Shown piece after piece: positions 29,274-38,522 of a stretch of 44,110 nucleotides of DNA. The notes beneath the pieces were generated by a model. The model was not told the origin of the DNA. It worked only from the letters and a program-made list of their open reading frames with translations, and made no database searches. Numbering within the stretch: position 1 is the stretch's first letter; the number at the start of each line of letters is the position of its first letter. Location of the stretch: contig NZ_LMKE01000001.1 in NCBI RefSeq assembly GCF_001421245.1, forward strand, positions 383,353 to 427,462, written 5' to 3'. The DNA is from Sphingomonas sp. Leaf10. Its GTDB lineage: Bacteria; Pseudomonadota; Alphaproteobacteria; Sphingomonadales; Sphingomonadaceae. A program made the position numbers and the translations under genes.

Positions 29274-30494
29274 TTAGCCCTGCGAACCCATCGCCGTTTC
29301 GAGGTTGACGCGAACCTGTTCGAAGAACTGTTCGGTGGTCATCCACGGCTGGTTCGGGCCGATCAGGATCGCCAGATCCTTGGTCATGTGGCCGTCCTCG
29401 ACCGTCTGGATGCAGACGCGCTCCAGCGTTTCGGCGAACTTGGTGACTTCCGGCGTATCGTCGAACTTGCCGCGATACTTCAGGCCACCGGTCCACGCGA
29501 AGATCGACGCGATCGGGTTGGTCGAGGTCGCCTTGCCCTGCTGGTGCTGGCGATAGTGGCGGGTGACGGTGCCGTGCGCCGCTTCCGCCTCGATCGTCTT
29601 GCCGTCCGGCGACATCAGCACCGACGTCATCAGCCCCAGCGAACCGAAGCCCTGCGCGACCTGATCCGACTGCACGTCGCCGTCATAATTCTTGCAGGCC
29701 CAGACGAACTCGCCATGCCATTTCAGCGCCGATGCGACCATGTCGTCGATCAGGCGGTGCTGATATTCGATGCCGGCAGCTTGGAACTGATCCTTGAACT
29801 CGGTCGCGAACACTTCCTCGAAGATGTCCTTGAAGCGGCCGTCATAGGCCTTCAGGATCGTATTCTTGGTCGACAAATAGACCGGCCAACCGCGGCCGAG
29901 GCCGTAGTTCATCGATGCGCGGGCGAAATCGCGGATCGATTCATCGAGATTGTACATGCCCATGGCGACACCGGCGGCAGGGAAGTCGAACACTTCCTCT
30001 TCGATCACCTGGCCGTCGGTGCCTTCCCATTTCATGGTCAGCTTGCCGGCGCCCGGTACCTTGAAATCGGTCGCCTTATACTGGTCGCCGAATGCGTGAC
30101 GGCCCACGACGATCGGCTTGGTCCAGCCCGGGATCAGGCGCGGCACGTTCGAGATGACGATCGGTTCGCGAAAGACCACGCCGCCCAGGATGTTGCGGAT
30201 CGTGCCGTTGGGCGAGCGCCACATCTTCTTCAGGCCGAATTCCTCGACGCGCTGTTCGTCGGGGGTGATGGTGGCGCACTTCACGCCGACACCGTACTTC
30301 TGGATCGCCTTGGCGCTGTCGACGGTGATCTTGTCGTCGGTTTCGTCGCGCTTCTCGATGCCGAGGTCGTAATAATCGAGGTCGATTTCGAGATAGGGCT
30401 GGATCAGCCGTTCGCGAATCCATGCCCAGATGATGCGGGTCATTTCATCGCCGTCGATCTCCACGACCGGGGTTTTGACCTTGATCTTCGCCAT
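29274..30494 (-). CDS. icd: NADP-dependent isocitrate dehydrogenase, homodimeric type
   Basis: 406 residues. TCA-cycle oxidative decarboxylation of isocitrate to 2-oxoglutarate. Sequence is of the eukaryote-like subfamily common in alphaproteobacteria: N-terminus [19 protein letters not shown], substrate segment [19 protein letters not shown], metal-binding [11 protein letters not shown] and [13 protein letters not shown]-binding [12 protein letters not shown]. The ATG at 30494 was chosen to match the family N-terminus; the frame continues upstream into the divergent psd side without support. Divergent from psd across 121 nt. Confidence 0.97.
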   Translation of the reverse strand: MAKIKVKTPVVEIDGDEMTRIIWAWIRERLIQPYLEIDLDYYDLGIEKRDETDDKITVDSAKAIQKYGVGVKCATITPDEQRVEEFGLKKMWRSPNGTIRNILGGVVFREPIVISNVPRLIPGWTKPIVVGRHAFGDQYKATDFKVPGAGKLTMKWEGTDGQVIEEEVFDFPAAGVAMGMYNLDESIRDFARASMNYGLGRGWPVYLSTKNTILKAYDGRFKDIFEEVFATEFKDQFQAAGIEYQHRLIDDMVASALKWHGEFVWACKNYDGDVQSDQVAQGFGSLGLMTSVLMSPDGKTIEAEAAHGTVTRHYRQHQQGKATSTNPIASIFAWTGGLKYRGKFDDTPEVTKFAETLERVCIQTVEDGHMTKDLAILIGPNQPWMTTEQFFEQVRVNLETAMGSQG

Positions 30495-30615
30495 GCGCCT
30501 GCTCTCGATTTCTGTTGCGATTGGCGCGGCCTTACGGGGTCGGTTGGCAAGGATCAACCGCGTCGCGGATGCGCGGCGGTTGTCAGCACGGTCCGCCTTG
30601 GGTACACCACGCTTC

Positions 30616-31347
30616 ATGGCATCGCTCGAAAAGCCCGCGGTCGGCACCACGACCGTCAAGTGGCGCTGGCCCTCGGTCCATCCCGAAGGGCGCAAATACG
30701 TCCTCATCGCCGCCGCCATCACCGCCTTCTTCGCCTTCATGGCGTGGGAGACCCTGGCATGGCCGATGGGGCTGGTGACATTATGGGTCGCGGCGTTCTT
30801 CCGCGATCCGATCCGTACGACGCCGCAGGGCGACGGGCTGATTGTCGCACCGGCCGATGGGTTGGTGACGATGATCCAGCGGGTCGAGCTGCCGCCCGAA
30901 TTGCGTGGACCCAACGGCCTTGGCGATCAGCCACTGGTGCGCGTGTCGATCTTCATGTCGGTGTTCGACGTGCATATCAACCGCACCCCGATCGCGGGGA
31001 CGATCCGACAGGTGGTCTATATCTCAGGTAAGTTCCTGAACGCCGACCTGGACAAGGCGAGCGATGAAAACGAACGGCAGCATGTCGTGGTCGAAAGTCT
31101 CGACGGACAGCGCGTCGGCTTCACACAGATCGCGGGACTGGTCGCGCGGCGGATCGTCGGCTTCGTGAAGCCGGGCGATATCGTCGCCGCCGGACAGCGC
31201 GTCGGGCTGATCCGGTTCGGCAGTCGGGTCGATGTGTTCCTGCCCGAAGGGGTCGAGCCGCAAGTCGTGCTGGGTCAGCGCAGCGTCGCCGGGGAAACCG
31301 TGCTGGGCCGACCGGGCCTGCCGGCGCCCAGCGGGATCGCACAGTAA
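30616..31347 (+). CDS. psd: Phosphatidylserine decarboxylase proenzyme (short form)
   Basis: 243 residues. Makes phosphatidylethanolamine from phosphatidylserine. The self-cleavage site is FGS with S203 in [13 protein letters not shown]203 would become the pyruvoyl group of a short alpha chain of about 41 residues. [16 protein letters not shown] and [13 protein letters not shown] are conserved in the family. Two N-terminal hydrophobic helices (about 35-65) anchor it in the inner membrane. One base separates its stop from the pssA start, so the two successive enzymes are co-expressed. Confidence 0.95.
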   Translation: MASLEKPAVGTTTVKWRWPSVHPEGRKYVLIAAAITAFFAFMAWETLAWPMGLVTLWVAAFFRDPIRTTPQGDGLIVAPADGLVTMIQRVELPPELRGPNGLGDQPLVRVSIFMSVFDVHINRTPIAGTIRQVVYISGKFLNADLDKASDENERQHVVVESLDGQRVGFTQIAGLVARRIVGFVKPGDIVAAGQRVGLIRFGSRVDVFLPEGVEPQVVLGQRSVAGETVLGRPGLPAPSGIAQ

Positions 31348-31348
31348 G

Positions 31349-32116
31349 ATGCACCGCCCCTTGCCCGTCCGCGGCATTCCGCTGCGCGCCCTCGCCCCGA
31401 ACGCGGTCACCGCGCTCGCTTTGTGTTCCGGCCTGACCGGCATTCGCTTCGCCATCGGTGGCGAATGGGAGCGGGCGGTGCTGATGGTGCTGCTTGCCGG
31501 CGTGCTTGATGGCATCGATGGTCGCGTCGCGCGGATATTGCGCGGCGAAAGCCGGTTCGGCGCGGAGCTGGACTCGCTGTCCGACGCGATCTCGTTCGGC
31601 GTATCACCAGCACTCATCATGTATCTGTGGGCATTGCTCAACGAACCCCGCGTCGGCTGGATCGTTTCGCTGATCTATGCGGTATTCACCGCGCTACGCC
31701 TGGCCCGGTTCAATGCGCGCATCGACGTCGTCGATCAGCCGCACAAGTCGGCCGGTTTCCTGACCGGCATTCCGGCACCGGCCGGTGCCGGTCTGGCCAT
31801 GCTGCCGCTGTACGCATGGATCTGGAGCGGCGAGGAAATCTTCCGCTCGCCATGGATCGTGGCACCGTGGGTCGCGTTCGTCGCGTTCCTGATGGTATCC
31901 AGCCTTGCGACCTTCAGCTGGTCGTCGCTCAAGCTCCGCCGCAACATCCGTTTCGAGGTCATTGTTGCGCTGGTCGTCGTCGCGGCGGCTTTGGTATCGG
32001 CGCCATGGCAGACGCTGACGATGGTGTGCGTCGCCTATCTGGTGACGCTACCGTTCAGCATCCGCAGCTACGGCCGGATCAAGCGGCAGCGCGAAGCGGC
32101 TGCGACGCGGACGTAA
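31349..32116 (+). CDS. pssA: CDP-diacylglycerol-serine O-phosphatidyltransferase
   Basis: 255 residues, integral membrane protein of the CDP-alcohol phosphatidyltransferase family. The full signature DG-x2-AR-x8-G-x3-D-x3-D is present at 57-79. Converts CDP-diacylglycerol (made by CdsA, encoded at 36565) and serine to phosphatidylserine, the substrate of Psd just upstream. About eight hydrophobic segments. The ATG follows the psd TAA by one base. The 3' end overlaps a convergent small gene by 38 nt. Confidence 0.96.
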   Translation: MHRPLPVRGIPLRALAPNAVTALALCSGLTGIRFAIGGEWERAVLMVLLAGVLDGIDGRVARILRGESRFGAELDSLSDAISFGVSPALIMYLWALLNEPRVGWIVSLIYAVFTALRLARFNARIDVVDQPHKSAGFLTGIPAPAGAGLAMLPLYAWIWSGEEIFRSPWIVAPWVAFVAFLMVSSLATFSWSSLKLRRNIRFEVIVALVVVAAALVSAPWQTLTMVCVAYLVTLPFSIRSYGRIKRQREAAATRT

Positions 32117-32303
32117 CGGCGCGCTGCCGGATGACGCCGCGCCGCGAAGTGAGTCGCACCGGCGGCAACGGATCGATCGTCCATTCCGGGCCACGGCGCA
32201 GCAGGCGCAGGATGCGTTCGCTCGCCGGCAGGATCGTTGCGACGATCGTCCCCATGGCGATCAGGAATGCGGCGGCGAACAAGGTGTAAGCAAACAGGGC
32301 CAT
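32079..32303 (-). CDS. Small single-pass membrane protein, antisense to the end of pssA
   Basis: 74 residues. An N-terminal hydrophobic segment (MALFAYTLFAAAFLIAMGTIVATIL) is followed by a basic cytoplasmic-looking tail with RILRLLRRGPEW and WTIDPLPPVRL. The ATG at 32303 has GGGGAG at 8 nt, a strong ribosome site. The hydrophobic-then-basic layout is not what a random antisense frame gives. No family recognised. Its last 38 nt lie opposite the last codons of pssA. Confidence 0.68.
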   Translation of the reverse strand: MALFAYTLFAAAFLIAMGTIVATILPASERILRLLRRGPEWTIDPLPPVRLTSRRGVIRQRAVTSASQPLRAAA

Positions 32304-32474
32304 CTCGTAACTCCCCGGAACATGCGGTTCCAAAAAACCGCAAGATGTCCAACATCCACGCCGGACCACAGTTCCATGGTCCGTTTCTGAACCTGTAATG
32401 TTCTCATATCGTTCCAACGTCAAGGCTTGATCGTTGGTACGTTTTGCGCTAACGGCGCCGATCTCAACCCCACA

Positions 32475-32532
32475 TGGGAAGCTCACATACCGGTGCCCGA
32501 GCCTTTGGCTCGATAAGGGTTCCTGCTTCCCA
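32475..32532 (+). promoter_or_regulatory. Structured leader of rpsB, possible S2 autoregulatory site
   Basis: Outer perfect 8-bp stem TGGGAAGC (32475-32482) with GCTTCCCA (32525-32532), enclosing a perfect hairpin CGAGCC-TTT-GGCTCG (32498-32512). It ends 11 nt before the rpsB ribosome site GGAAGGA (32544-32550). A possible promoter lies upstream (TTGATC at 32427, poor -10 near 32450). Another small inverted repeat GGACCA/TGGTCC lies at 32363-32382. The rest of the 255-nt gap 32304-32558 shows no gene. Autoregulation by S2 is known for rpsB leaders in other bacteria; here it is inferred from structure only. Confidence 0.55.
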
Positions 32533-32558
32533 GAGGATCAACCGGAAGGAATTATCCT

Positions 32559-33344
32559 ATGGCGGCACCTGTCGTCACCATGCAGGCCCTGCTCGAATCG
32601 GGCGCGCACTTCGGCCACCAGACCCATCGCTGGAATCCGAAGATGAAGCCGTACATCTTTGGCGATCGTAACGGCGTCCACATCCTCGACCTGTCGCAGA
32701 CTGTTCCGCTGTTCGCACGCGCACTTGAATTCGTGTCGTCGACCGTCGCGTCGGGCGGCAAGGTCCTGTTCGTCGGCACCAAGCGTCAGGCGCAGGAGCC
32801 GATCGCCGAAGCCGCTCGCAAGTCGGGCCAGCACTTCGTCAACCATCGCTGGCTGGGCGGCATGCTCACCAACTGGAAGACGATCAGCAACTCGATCAAG
32901 CGCTTGAAGGCGCTCGAAGAGCAGCTGTCGGGCGACACGCACGGCCTGACCAAGAAGGAAGTGCTGAACCTGACCCGTGAAAAGGATAAGCTGGAGCTGT
33001 CGCTCGGCGGTATCCGCGATCTGGTTGGCATTCCCGACATCATGTTCGTGATCGACGCGAACAAGGAAGAGCTGGCGATCAAGGAAGCCAACACGCTGGG
33101 TATCCCGGTCGTCGCGATCCTCGACTCGAACGTCTCGCCCGACGGCATCGCGTTCCCGGTCCCCGCGAACGACGACGCCAGCCGCGCGATCCGTCTGTAT
33201 TGCGAAGCCATCGCCATCGCCGCGACCCGTGGTGGTCAGCAGGCCGCCGCCTATTCGGGCCGTGACCTCGGCGCCATGGACGAACCGCCGGCCGAAGAAG
33301 CGCTGAGCGTCGAGCCGCAGCCGGAAGCTCCGGTCGAAGCGTAA
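32559..33344 (+). CDS. rpsB: 30S ribosomal protein S2
   Basis: 261 residues. Family signatures: [19 protein letters not shown] at the N-terminus, [27 protein letters not shown] and [14 protein letters not shown], and [19 protein letters not shown]. The C-terminal tail is acidic ([16 protein letters not shown]). A strong ribosome site (GGAAGGA) precedes the ATG. First gene of the long translation/lipid/outer-membrane cluster, followed by tsf. Confidence 0.98.
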   Translation: MAAPVVTMQALLESGAHFGHQTHRWNPKMKPYIFGDRNGVHILDLSQTVPLFARALEFVSSTVASGGKVLFVGTKRQAQEPIAEAARKSGQHFVNHRWLGGMLTNWKTISNSIKRLKALEEQLSGDTHGLTKKEVLNLTREKDKLELSLGGIRDLVGIPDIMFVIDANKEELAIKEANTLGIPVVAILDSNVSPDGIAFPVPANDDASRAIRLYCEAIAIAATRGGQQAAAYSGRDLGAMDEPPAEEALSVEPQPEAPVEA

Positions 33345-33362
33345 GCTGTCACGGAACTGACG

Positions 33363-33403
33363 TGCGGGCGGGGCAGGGCGAAAACCGCGCTGCCTCGCCC
33401 GCA
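33363..33403 (+). promoter_or_regulatory. Hairpin between rpsB and tsf
   Basis: TGCGGGCG-GGCAG pairs with CTGCC-CGCCCGCA (33363-33376 with 33390-33403), 13 bp with one bulge on each side. No T run follows, so it is more likely a partial attenuator or RNA-processing and stability site that sets the S2 to EF-Ts ratio. Confidence 0.5.
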
Positions 33404-33434
33404 AGCATATCGAACACCAAACAGGAGCCAGATC

Positions 33435-34364
33435 ATGGCAGAAGTTACCGCCGCCGCCGTCAAAGAACTGCGTGAGCGCTCGGGCGCCGGCATGATGGAC
33501 TGCAAGAAGGCGCTGTCCGAGAATAATGGCGATATGGAAGCCGCCGTCGACTGGCTGCGCACCAAGGGTCTCGCCGCCGTTGCCAAGAAGTCGAGCCGCA
33601 CCGCCGCCGAAGGGCTGGTCGGCGTTGCCGTCGCCGGCACCAAGGGCGTCGCGATCGAAGTCAACAGCCAGACCGACTTCGTCGCGAAGAACGACCAGTT
33701 CCAGAGCTTCGTGCGCGACGTTGTCGCCATCGCGCTGGAAAAGGGTGACGATGTCGAGACGCTGAAGGGGCAGACGATGCCGAACGGCGGCACCGTCGAA
33801 GACGCGCTGGTCGCCAACATCTCGACCATCGGTGAGAACCAGGTGCTGCGTCGTGCGAAGGCCGTCGAGGTCGCCAAGGGTGCGGTGATCCCGTACGTCC
33901 ATAACTCGGCCGGCCCGGGCCTCGGCAAGATTGGCGTGCTCGTCGCGCTGGAATCGGACGCCGGCGTCGACGTGTTGGAGCCGCTGGGCAAGCAGATCGC
34001 GATGCACATCGCCGCTGCCTTCCCGCTGGCGCTGGACGAAAGCGGTCTCGACCAAGACATTCTGGAGCGTGAGCGTCAGATCGCGACCGAAAAGGCCGCC
34101 GATTCGGGCAAGCCGGCCGACATCATCGCCAAGATGGTCGAAGGTTCGGTGAAGAAGTTCGCCAAGGAAAACGCGCTGCTGAGCCAGCCGATCGTCATTG
34201 ACGGCAAGACGCCGGTCGCCGACGTCGTCGCCAAGGCGGCGAAGGATGCCGGCACCGCGATCGTGCTGAAGGACTATGTCCGCTTCCAGCTCGGCGAAGG
34301 CATCGAGAAGGAAGAGAGCGACTTCGCCGCCGAAGTCGCTGCCACGGCAGGTCTCGCGCGCTAA
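33435..34364 (+). CDS. tsf: Elongation factor Ts
   Basis: 309 residues. Nucleotide-exchange factor for EF-Tu. N-terminal UBA-like domain with [19 protein letters not shown], the EF-Tu contact motif [11 protein letters not shown], then the core domain with [10 protein letters not shown] and the C-terminal [17 protein letters not shown] lies before the ATG. A strong terminator follows. Confidence 0.98.
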   Translation: MAEVTAAAVKELRERSGAGMMDCKKALSENNGDMEAAVDWLRTKGLAAVAKKSSRTAAEGLVGVAVAGTKGVAIEVNSQTDFVAKNDQFQSFVRDVVAIALEKGDDVETLKGQTMPNGGTVEDALVANISTIGENQVLRRAKAVEVAKGAVIPYVHNSAGPGLGKIGVLVALESDAGVDVLEPLGKQIAMHIAAAFPLALDESGLDQDILERERQIATEKAADSGKPADIIAKMVEGSVKKFAKENALLSQPIVIDGKTPVADVVAKAAKDAGTAIVLKDYVRFQLGEGIEKEESDFAAEVAATAGLAR

Positions 34365-34388
34365 TACGCGCAACCTTTGCCAACTTCG

Positions 34389-34426
34389 CGGGCCGCGCGG
34401 GCAATCTGCCCACGCGGCCCGTTTTG
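34389..34426 (+). terminator. Intrinsic terminator after tsf
   Basis: CGGGCCGCG (34389-34397) pairs with CGCGGCCCG (34413-34421); an inner CGGGCA/TGCCCA part extends the stem; TTTT follows. It ends the rpsB-tsf unit, so pyrH probably has its own promoter in 34427-34508. Confidence 0.85.
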
Positions 34427-34508
34427 CATCGGCATAACGTCGCTTGGCTTTGCGGGCATGCGCGGCTAGGGTCCGCCGCGCTCCCGATAGACCATTTTCG
34501 CAGGTGTC

Positions 34509-35231
34509 ATGACCCGTCCCCGTTTCAACCGTATCCTCCTGAAACTGTCGGGCGAGGTCCTGATGGGATCGGGCCAGTTCGGCATCGACCCGGCGATGTG
34601 CGAGCGTGTCGCGCGTGAGATCAAGGCGGCACGCGGTGAGGGTCACGAGGTCTGCATCGTCGTTGGCGGCGGCAATATCTTCCGCGGCGTCGCGGGTGCG
34701 GCCAAGGGCTTCGAACGCGCCAGCGCCGACTATATGGGCATGCTGGCAACCGTCATGAACGCGCTGGCGATGCAGAATGCGCTCGAACAGATCGGCGTCG
34801 AAACCCGCGTCCAGTCGGCGATCCCGATGGCGTCGGTGTGCGAACCCTATATCCGCCGCCGTGCCGTGCGCCATATGGAGAAGGGCCGCGTCGTGATCTT
34901 CGCCGCCGGCACCGGCAGCCCGTTCTTCACCACCGACACCACCGCCGCGCTGCGCGCCGCCGAAATGGGCTGCGAAGCGCTGTTCAAGGGTACCAGCGTC
35001 GACGGCGTCTATGATGCCGATCCCAAGAAGGTGCCGACCGCGACGCGCTACGACACGCTCGGCTTCGGGCGCGTGCTGGCCGACGACCTGAAGGTCATGG
35101 ACGCATCGGCGGTGGCACTGTGCCGCGACAACAATATCCCGATCGTCGTCTTCAACATTCGTGACGAAGGCAACCTCGCCGCCGTGCTGGCGGGTGAGGG
35201 TGTGTCGACGATCGTTCAGAACAACGCTTGA
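34509..35231 (+). CDS. pyrH: Uridylate kinase
   Basis: 240 residues. Phosphorylates UMP to UDP, a later step of the pathway that PyrB feeds. Amino-acid-kinase fold: [55 protein letters not shown], the ATP site [10 protein letters not shown] and FNIRDEGNL. Hexameric bacterial type. Starts the pyrH-frr-uppS-cdsA-dxr-rseP run. Confidence 0.97.
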   Translation: MTRPRFNRILLKLSGEVLMGSGQFGIDPAMCERVAREIKAARGEGHEVCIVVGGGNIFRGVAGAAKGFERASADYMGMLATVMNALAMQNALEQIGVETRVQSAIPMASVCEPYIRRRAVRHMEKGRVVIFAAGTGSPFFTTDTTAALRAAEMGCEALFKGTSVDGVYDADPKKVPTATRYDTLGFGRVLADDLKVMDASAVALCRDNNIPIVVFNIRDEGNLAAVLAGEGVSTIVQNNA

Positions 35232-35249
35232 TTCAAAAGGAAGTCGGTT

Positions 35250-35807
35250 ATGGCCGCATATAACAAGGCCGATCTGGAACGCCGCATGGCCGGCGCGGTC
35301 GAATCGCTGAAGGGCGATCTGGGCGGTTTGCGCACCGGGCGTGCGTCGGTATCGCTGCTCGATCCGGTCACCGTCGAGGTCTACGGCGCGCACATGCCGC
35401 TGAACCAGGTCGCGACCGTATCGGCACCCGAACCGCGCATGTTGTCGGTGCAGGTGTGGGATAAGACGAACGTGGGTCCGGCCGACAAGGCGATCCGTTC
35501 GGCAGGGCTCGGCCTCAACCCGATCGTCGATGGTCAGACGCTGCGTCTGCCGATCCCCGACCTGACCGAGGAACGCCGCAAGGAACTGGCGAAGCTCGCC
35601 GGCAAGTACGCGGAATCGGCGCGTATCGCGGTCCGTAACGTTCGTCGCGACGGCATGGAAAGCCTGAAAACCGACGAAAAGAAGGGCGTCTATTCGGAAG
35701 ACGAGCGCAAGAAGCTCGAGACCGAGGTCCAAAAGATGACCGACGCGACCATTGCCGACCTCGACGCTGCCGCCAGCGCGAAGGAAAAGGAAATCCTCGG
35801 CAAGTGA
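35250..35807 (+). CDS. frr: Ribosome recycling factor
   Basis: 185 residues. Splits post-termination ribosomes with EF-G. Characteristic [41 protein letters not shown] and the basic helix [18 protein letters not shown] lies upstream of the ATG. Its TGA lies inside the GTG-led 4-nt overlap with uppS. Confidence 0.97.
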   Translation: MAAYNKADLERRMAGAVESLKGDLGGLRTGRASVSLLDPVTVEVYGAHMPLNQVATVSAPEPRMLSVQVWDKTNVGPADKAIRSAGLGLNPIVDGQTLRLPIPDLTEERRKELAKLAGKYAESARIAVRNVRRDGMESLKTDEKKGVYSEDERKKLETEVQKMTDATIADLDAAASAKEKEILGK

Positions 35808-36568
35808 CGTCGTTCGCCGCACGCACTTCGGTTCCGGCGGACGATCGCGCGGTGCCGGGGCTGCCCCATTCCACGCCGATCCCCCGCCATGTCGCGATCA
35901 TCATGGACGGCAATGGCCGCTGGGCGAAGGCCCGGCGCCTGCCGCGGATCGCCGGCCACCGGCAGGGTGTGGAAGCGGTGCGGCGCATCGCGCGTGCGGC
36001 ACGCGAACAGGGCGTCGAGGCGCTGACCCTCTACGCCTTTTCCTCGGAGAATTGGCGGCGCCCCGAACAGGAAATCGGCGATCTGATGGGGTTGCTGCGC
36101 CATTTCCTGAAAAGCGAGATCGACGAACTGCATCGCGAGGGTGTGCGGCTGCGCATTCTCGGAAATTATCAGGCGTTGCAGCCCGATCTAGTCAAGCTGA
36201 TCGAGAGTGCGGTCGCCCGCACCGCGACCAACACCGGTCCGATCCTCGCGATCGCGCTGAACTATGGCGCGCAGGCCGAACTGGTCGCGGCGGCTCGTCG
36301 CCTGGCGGAGCGTGTCGCGGCGGGGATGCCGGTGTCGGCGATCGACGAGGCGGCGATCGACCGCGAACTCGACACCCGCGACCTGCCACCGCTGGATCTG
36401 ATGATCCGTACCTCGGGCGAACAAAGGCTGTCGAACTTCCTGTTGTGGCAGGCAGCCTATGCCGAATTGCTGTTCGTCGACACGCTGTGGCCCGATTTCG
36501 ACGGCGCGGCGCTGGCCGAGGCGATCGCCGCCTATGGCCGGCGACAGCGCCGGTTCGGGGGCTTGTGA
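35804..36568 (+). CDS. uppS: Undecaprenyl diphosphate synthase (cis-prenyltransferase)
   Basis: 254 residues. Makes the C55 lipid carrier for peptidoglycan and surface glycans. Catalytic D35 in [25 protein letters not shown], and the C-terminal [21 protein letters not shown]. The start is a GTG that overlaps the frr stop by 4 nt (GTGA). The first 27 residues before the family core are extra and may be flexible. Confidence 0.96.
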   Translation: MTSFAARTSVPADDRAVPGLPHSTPIPRHVAIIMDGNGRWAKARRLPRIAGHRQGVEAVRRIARAAREQGVEALTLYAFSSENWRRPEQEIGDLMGLLRHFLKSEIDELHREGVRLRILGNYQALQPDLVKLIESAVARTATNTGPILAIALNYGAQAELVAAARRLAERVAAGMPVSAIDEAAIDRELDTRDLPPLDLMIRTSGEQRLSNFLLWQAAYAELLFVDTLWPDFDGAALAEAIAAYGRRQRRFGGL

Positions 36569-37368
36569 CGCCCGAACCCGTCACCGATCCCATAGCGCGC
36601 CGCAAGTCCGACCTCGCCACCCGTACGTTCGCCAGCGTCGGTATGATCGCCGTCGCGGCGACCGCCTTGTGGATCGGCGGGTTCGCCTTCTGGCTGTTGG
36701 TGGCGGTCGGTACCCTGTTCATGATGGCCGAATGGGCCGATCTGCATAAGGTGTCCCGCGAGCATAAGCGGCTGGCGCAGCTGGCGTTGACCGTGCCGTT
36801 GGCGATCCTGTCGCCGCTGGCGGCGGGGGCGGGGTTCCTTGCATTCGGCCTCATCATCGGCGCCGCGTTCTTCGTTGTGATCACGACCCGCCTGCCCAAG
36901 CTCGCCCGGGGCATTCTCTATTGCGGTTTCCCGGCGCTGGCGGTCGTGTTTCTGCGCGACCGGCCTGACGGGTTGTTGCTCGCCTTCTGGGCAATGGCAT
37001 TGGTGTGGGCCTGCGACATCGGCGCGTATTTTGCCGGGCGGACGATCGGCGGGCCGAAGCTGGCGCCTACGATCAGCCCGAACAAGACCTGGGCCGGGCT
37101 GATCGGCGGGGTCATCGCCGCATCGGTACTGGGCGGTGTGCTGCAATATGCCGGATTGCCGCTGCATCTGGCGCTGGCGACGCCGTTGCTGGCGGTGCTG
37201 GCACAGGCGGGCGACCTGTATGAAAGCCAGTTGAAGCGTACCGCCGGGGTCAAGGATTCGGGTAACGTCCTGCCGGGGCATGGCGGGGTGATGGACCGGC
37301 TCGACGGACTGGTGCCGGTCGCGCCGGCGGCGGCGTTGATGCTGTTGGCGGGATTATATTTGTCATGA
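36565..37368 (+). CDS. cdsA: Phosphatidate cytidylyltransferase
   Basis: 267 residues, about eight membrane segments. Makes CDP-diacylglycerol from phosphatidate and CTP, the precursor used by PssA (31349). The family signature spans about 222-251: SQLKRTAGVKDSG, LPGHGGVMDRLDGL. The GTG start overlaps the uppS stop by 4 nt; the frame is open far upstream through uppS, but those residues are not family sequence. Confidence 0.95.
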   Translation: MTPEPVTDPIARRKSDLATRTFASVGMIAVAATALWIGGFAFWLLVAVGTLFMMAEWADLHKVSREHKRLAQLALTVPLAILSPLAAGAGFLAFGLIIGAAFFVVITTRLPKLARGILYCGFPALAVVFLRDRPDGLLLAFWAMALVWACDIGAYFAGRTIGGPKLAPTISPNKTWAGLIGGVIAASVLGGVLQYAGLPLHLALATPLLAVLAQAGDLYESQLKRTAGVKDSGNVLPGHGGVMDRLDGLVPVAPAAALMLLAGLYLS

Positions 37369-38522
37369 AGCGCGTTAGCATATTGGGCGCGACCGGATCA
37401 GTCGGCACGTCGACGCTCGACCTGATCGAGCGCGCGCCCGACGCGTTCGAGGTAGAAGCGCTGACTGCCAATCGGGACGTCGGCAAGCTGGCGGCGGCGG
37501 CGCGGCGCGTCGGCGCGAAACTGGCGGTGGTCGGCGACGAAGCCTGCCTGCCGGCCCTTCGCGACGCGCTGGGCGATAGCGGCATCGAGGCGGCTGGCGG
37601 CGAGCAGGCGGTCATAGAAGCCGCGGCGCGTCCCGTCGACTGGACGATGGCGGCGATCGTCGGCACGGCGGGTCTCAAGCCGGTCATGGCGTCCCTTGCC
37701 CGTGGCGGCGCGGTCGCGCTCGCCAACAAGGAAGCACTCGTATCCGCTGGCGACGTGATGATGGCAGCGGCTCGCCAAGCCGGCACCACGCTGCTGCCGG
37801 TCGACAGCGAGCATAATGCCGTCTTCCAATGCCTCGACGATTGCCCACCCGAGCGTATCCGTCGCATCATCCTGACCGCGAGCGGCGGCCCGTTCCGTGA
37901 ACGCTCGCTGGCGGAGATGCAGGGCATCACCCCCGAACAGGCAGTGGCGCATCCCAATTGGTCGATGGGCGCCAAGATTTCGGTCGATTCGGCGACGATG
38001 ATGAACAAGGGCCTCGAACTGATCGAGGCCTATCACCTGTTCCCGGTGACGCCCGAGCAGCTGGACGTACTGGTCCACCGGCAGTCGGTGATCCATTCGA
38101 TGGTCGAATATGTCGACGGGTCGACACTGGCACAGCTCGGTTCGCCCGACATGCGCGTGCCGATCGCCCATGCGTTGGCATGGCCCGACCGGATGGAAAC
38201 GCCGTGCGAACGGCTTGATCTGGCACGGATCGGTCGGCTGGATTTCGAAGCGCCCGATATGGAACGCTTCCCCGCACTGGCGCTTGCCCGTGCCGCGCTG
38301 TCGGCAGGCGGCGGACGTCCGGCGATCCTGAACGCCGCCAACGAGGTCGCGGTCGCCGCGTTCCTCGACCGGCGGATCGGCTTCCTCGAAATTGCCGCAA
38401 TCGTCGGCGATGTCTTGCAACGCTTCGACCCGGCAGGGCCGCAGACGCTCGACGCCGTGCTGGCGATCGATGCCGAAGCGCGTGCATTGGCACGGGAGCG
38501 TGTGAAGGATTGCGCGGCTTGA
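37365..38522 (+). CDS. dxr: 1-deoxy-D-xylulose 5-phosphate reductoisomerase
   Basis: 385 residues. Commits deoxyxylulose phosphate to the MEP isoprenoid pathway, which supplies UppS. NADPH site ILGATGSVGTSTLDLI; ALANKEALV; metal and substrate site LPVDSEHNAVFQCL, ASGGPFR, HPNWSMGAKISVDSATMMNKGLE; C-terminal ILNAANEVAVAAFL. ATG overlaps the cdsA stop by 4 nt. Confidence 0.97.
   Translation: MKRVSILGATGSVGTSTLDLIERAPDAFEVEALTANRDVGKLAAAARRVGAKLAVVGDEACLPALRDALGDSGIEAAGGEQAVIEAAARPVDWTMAAIVGTAGLKPVMASLARGGAVALANKEALVSAGDVMMAAARQAGTTLLPVDSEHNAVFQCLDDCPPERIRRIILTASGGPFRERSLAEMQGITPEQAVAHPNWSMGAKISVDSATMMNKGLELIEAYHLFPVTPEQLDVLVHRQSVIHSMVEYVDGSTLAQLGSPDMRVPIAHALAWPDRMETPCERLDLARIGRLDFEAPDMERFPALALARAALSAGGGRPAILNAANEVAVAAFLDRRIGFLEIAAIVGDVLQRFDPAGPQTLDAVLAIDAEARALARERVKDCAA

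Noticed and set aside
32538..35822. Minus-strand open frame of 1094 codons opposite rpsB, tsf, pyrH and frr
   Set aside because: The plus strand encodes four unmistakable conserved proteins. High GC at third positions leaves antisense frames open; the product is low-complexity and Arg/His/Asp-rich.
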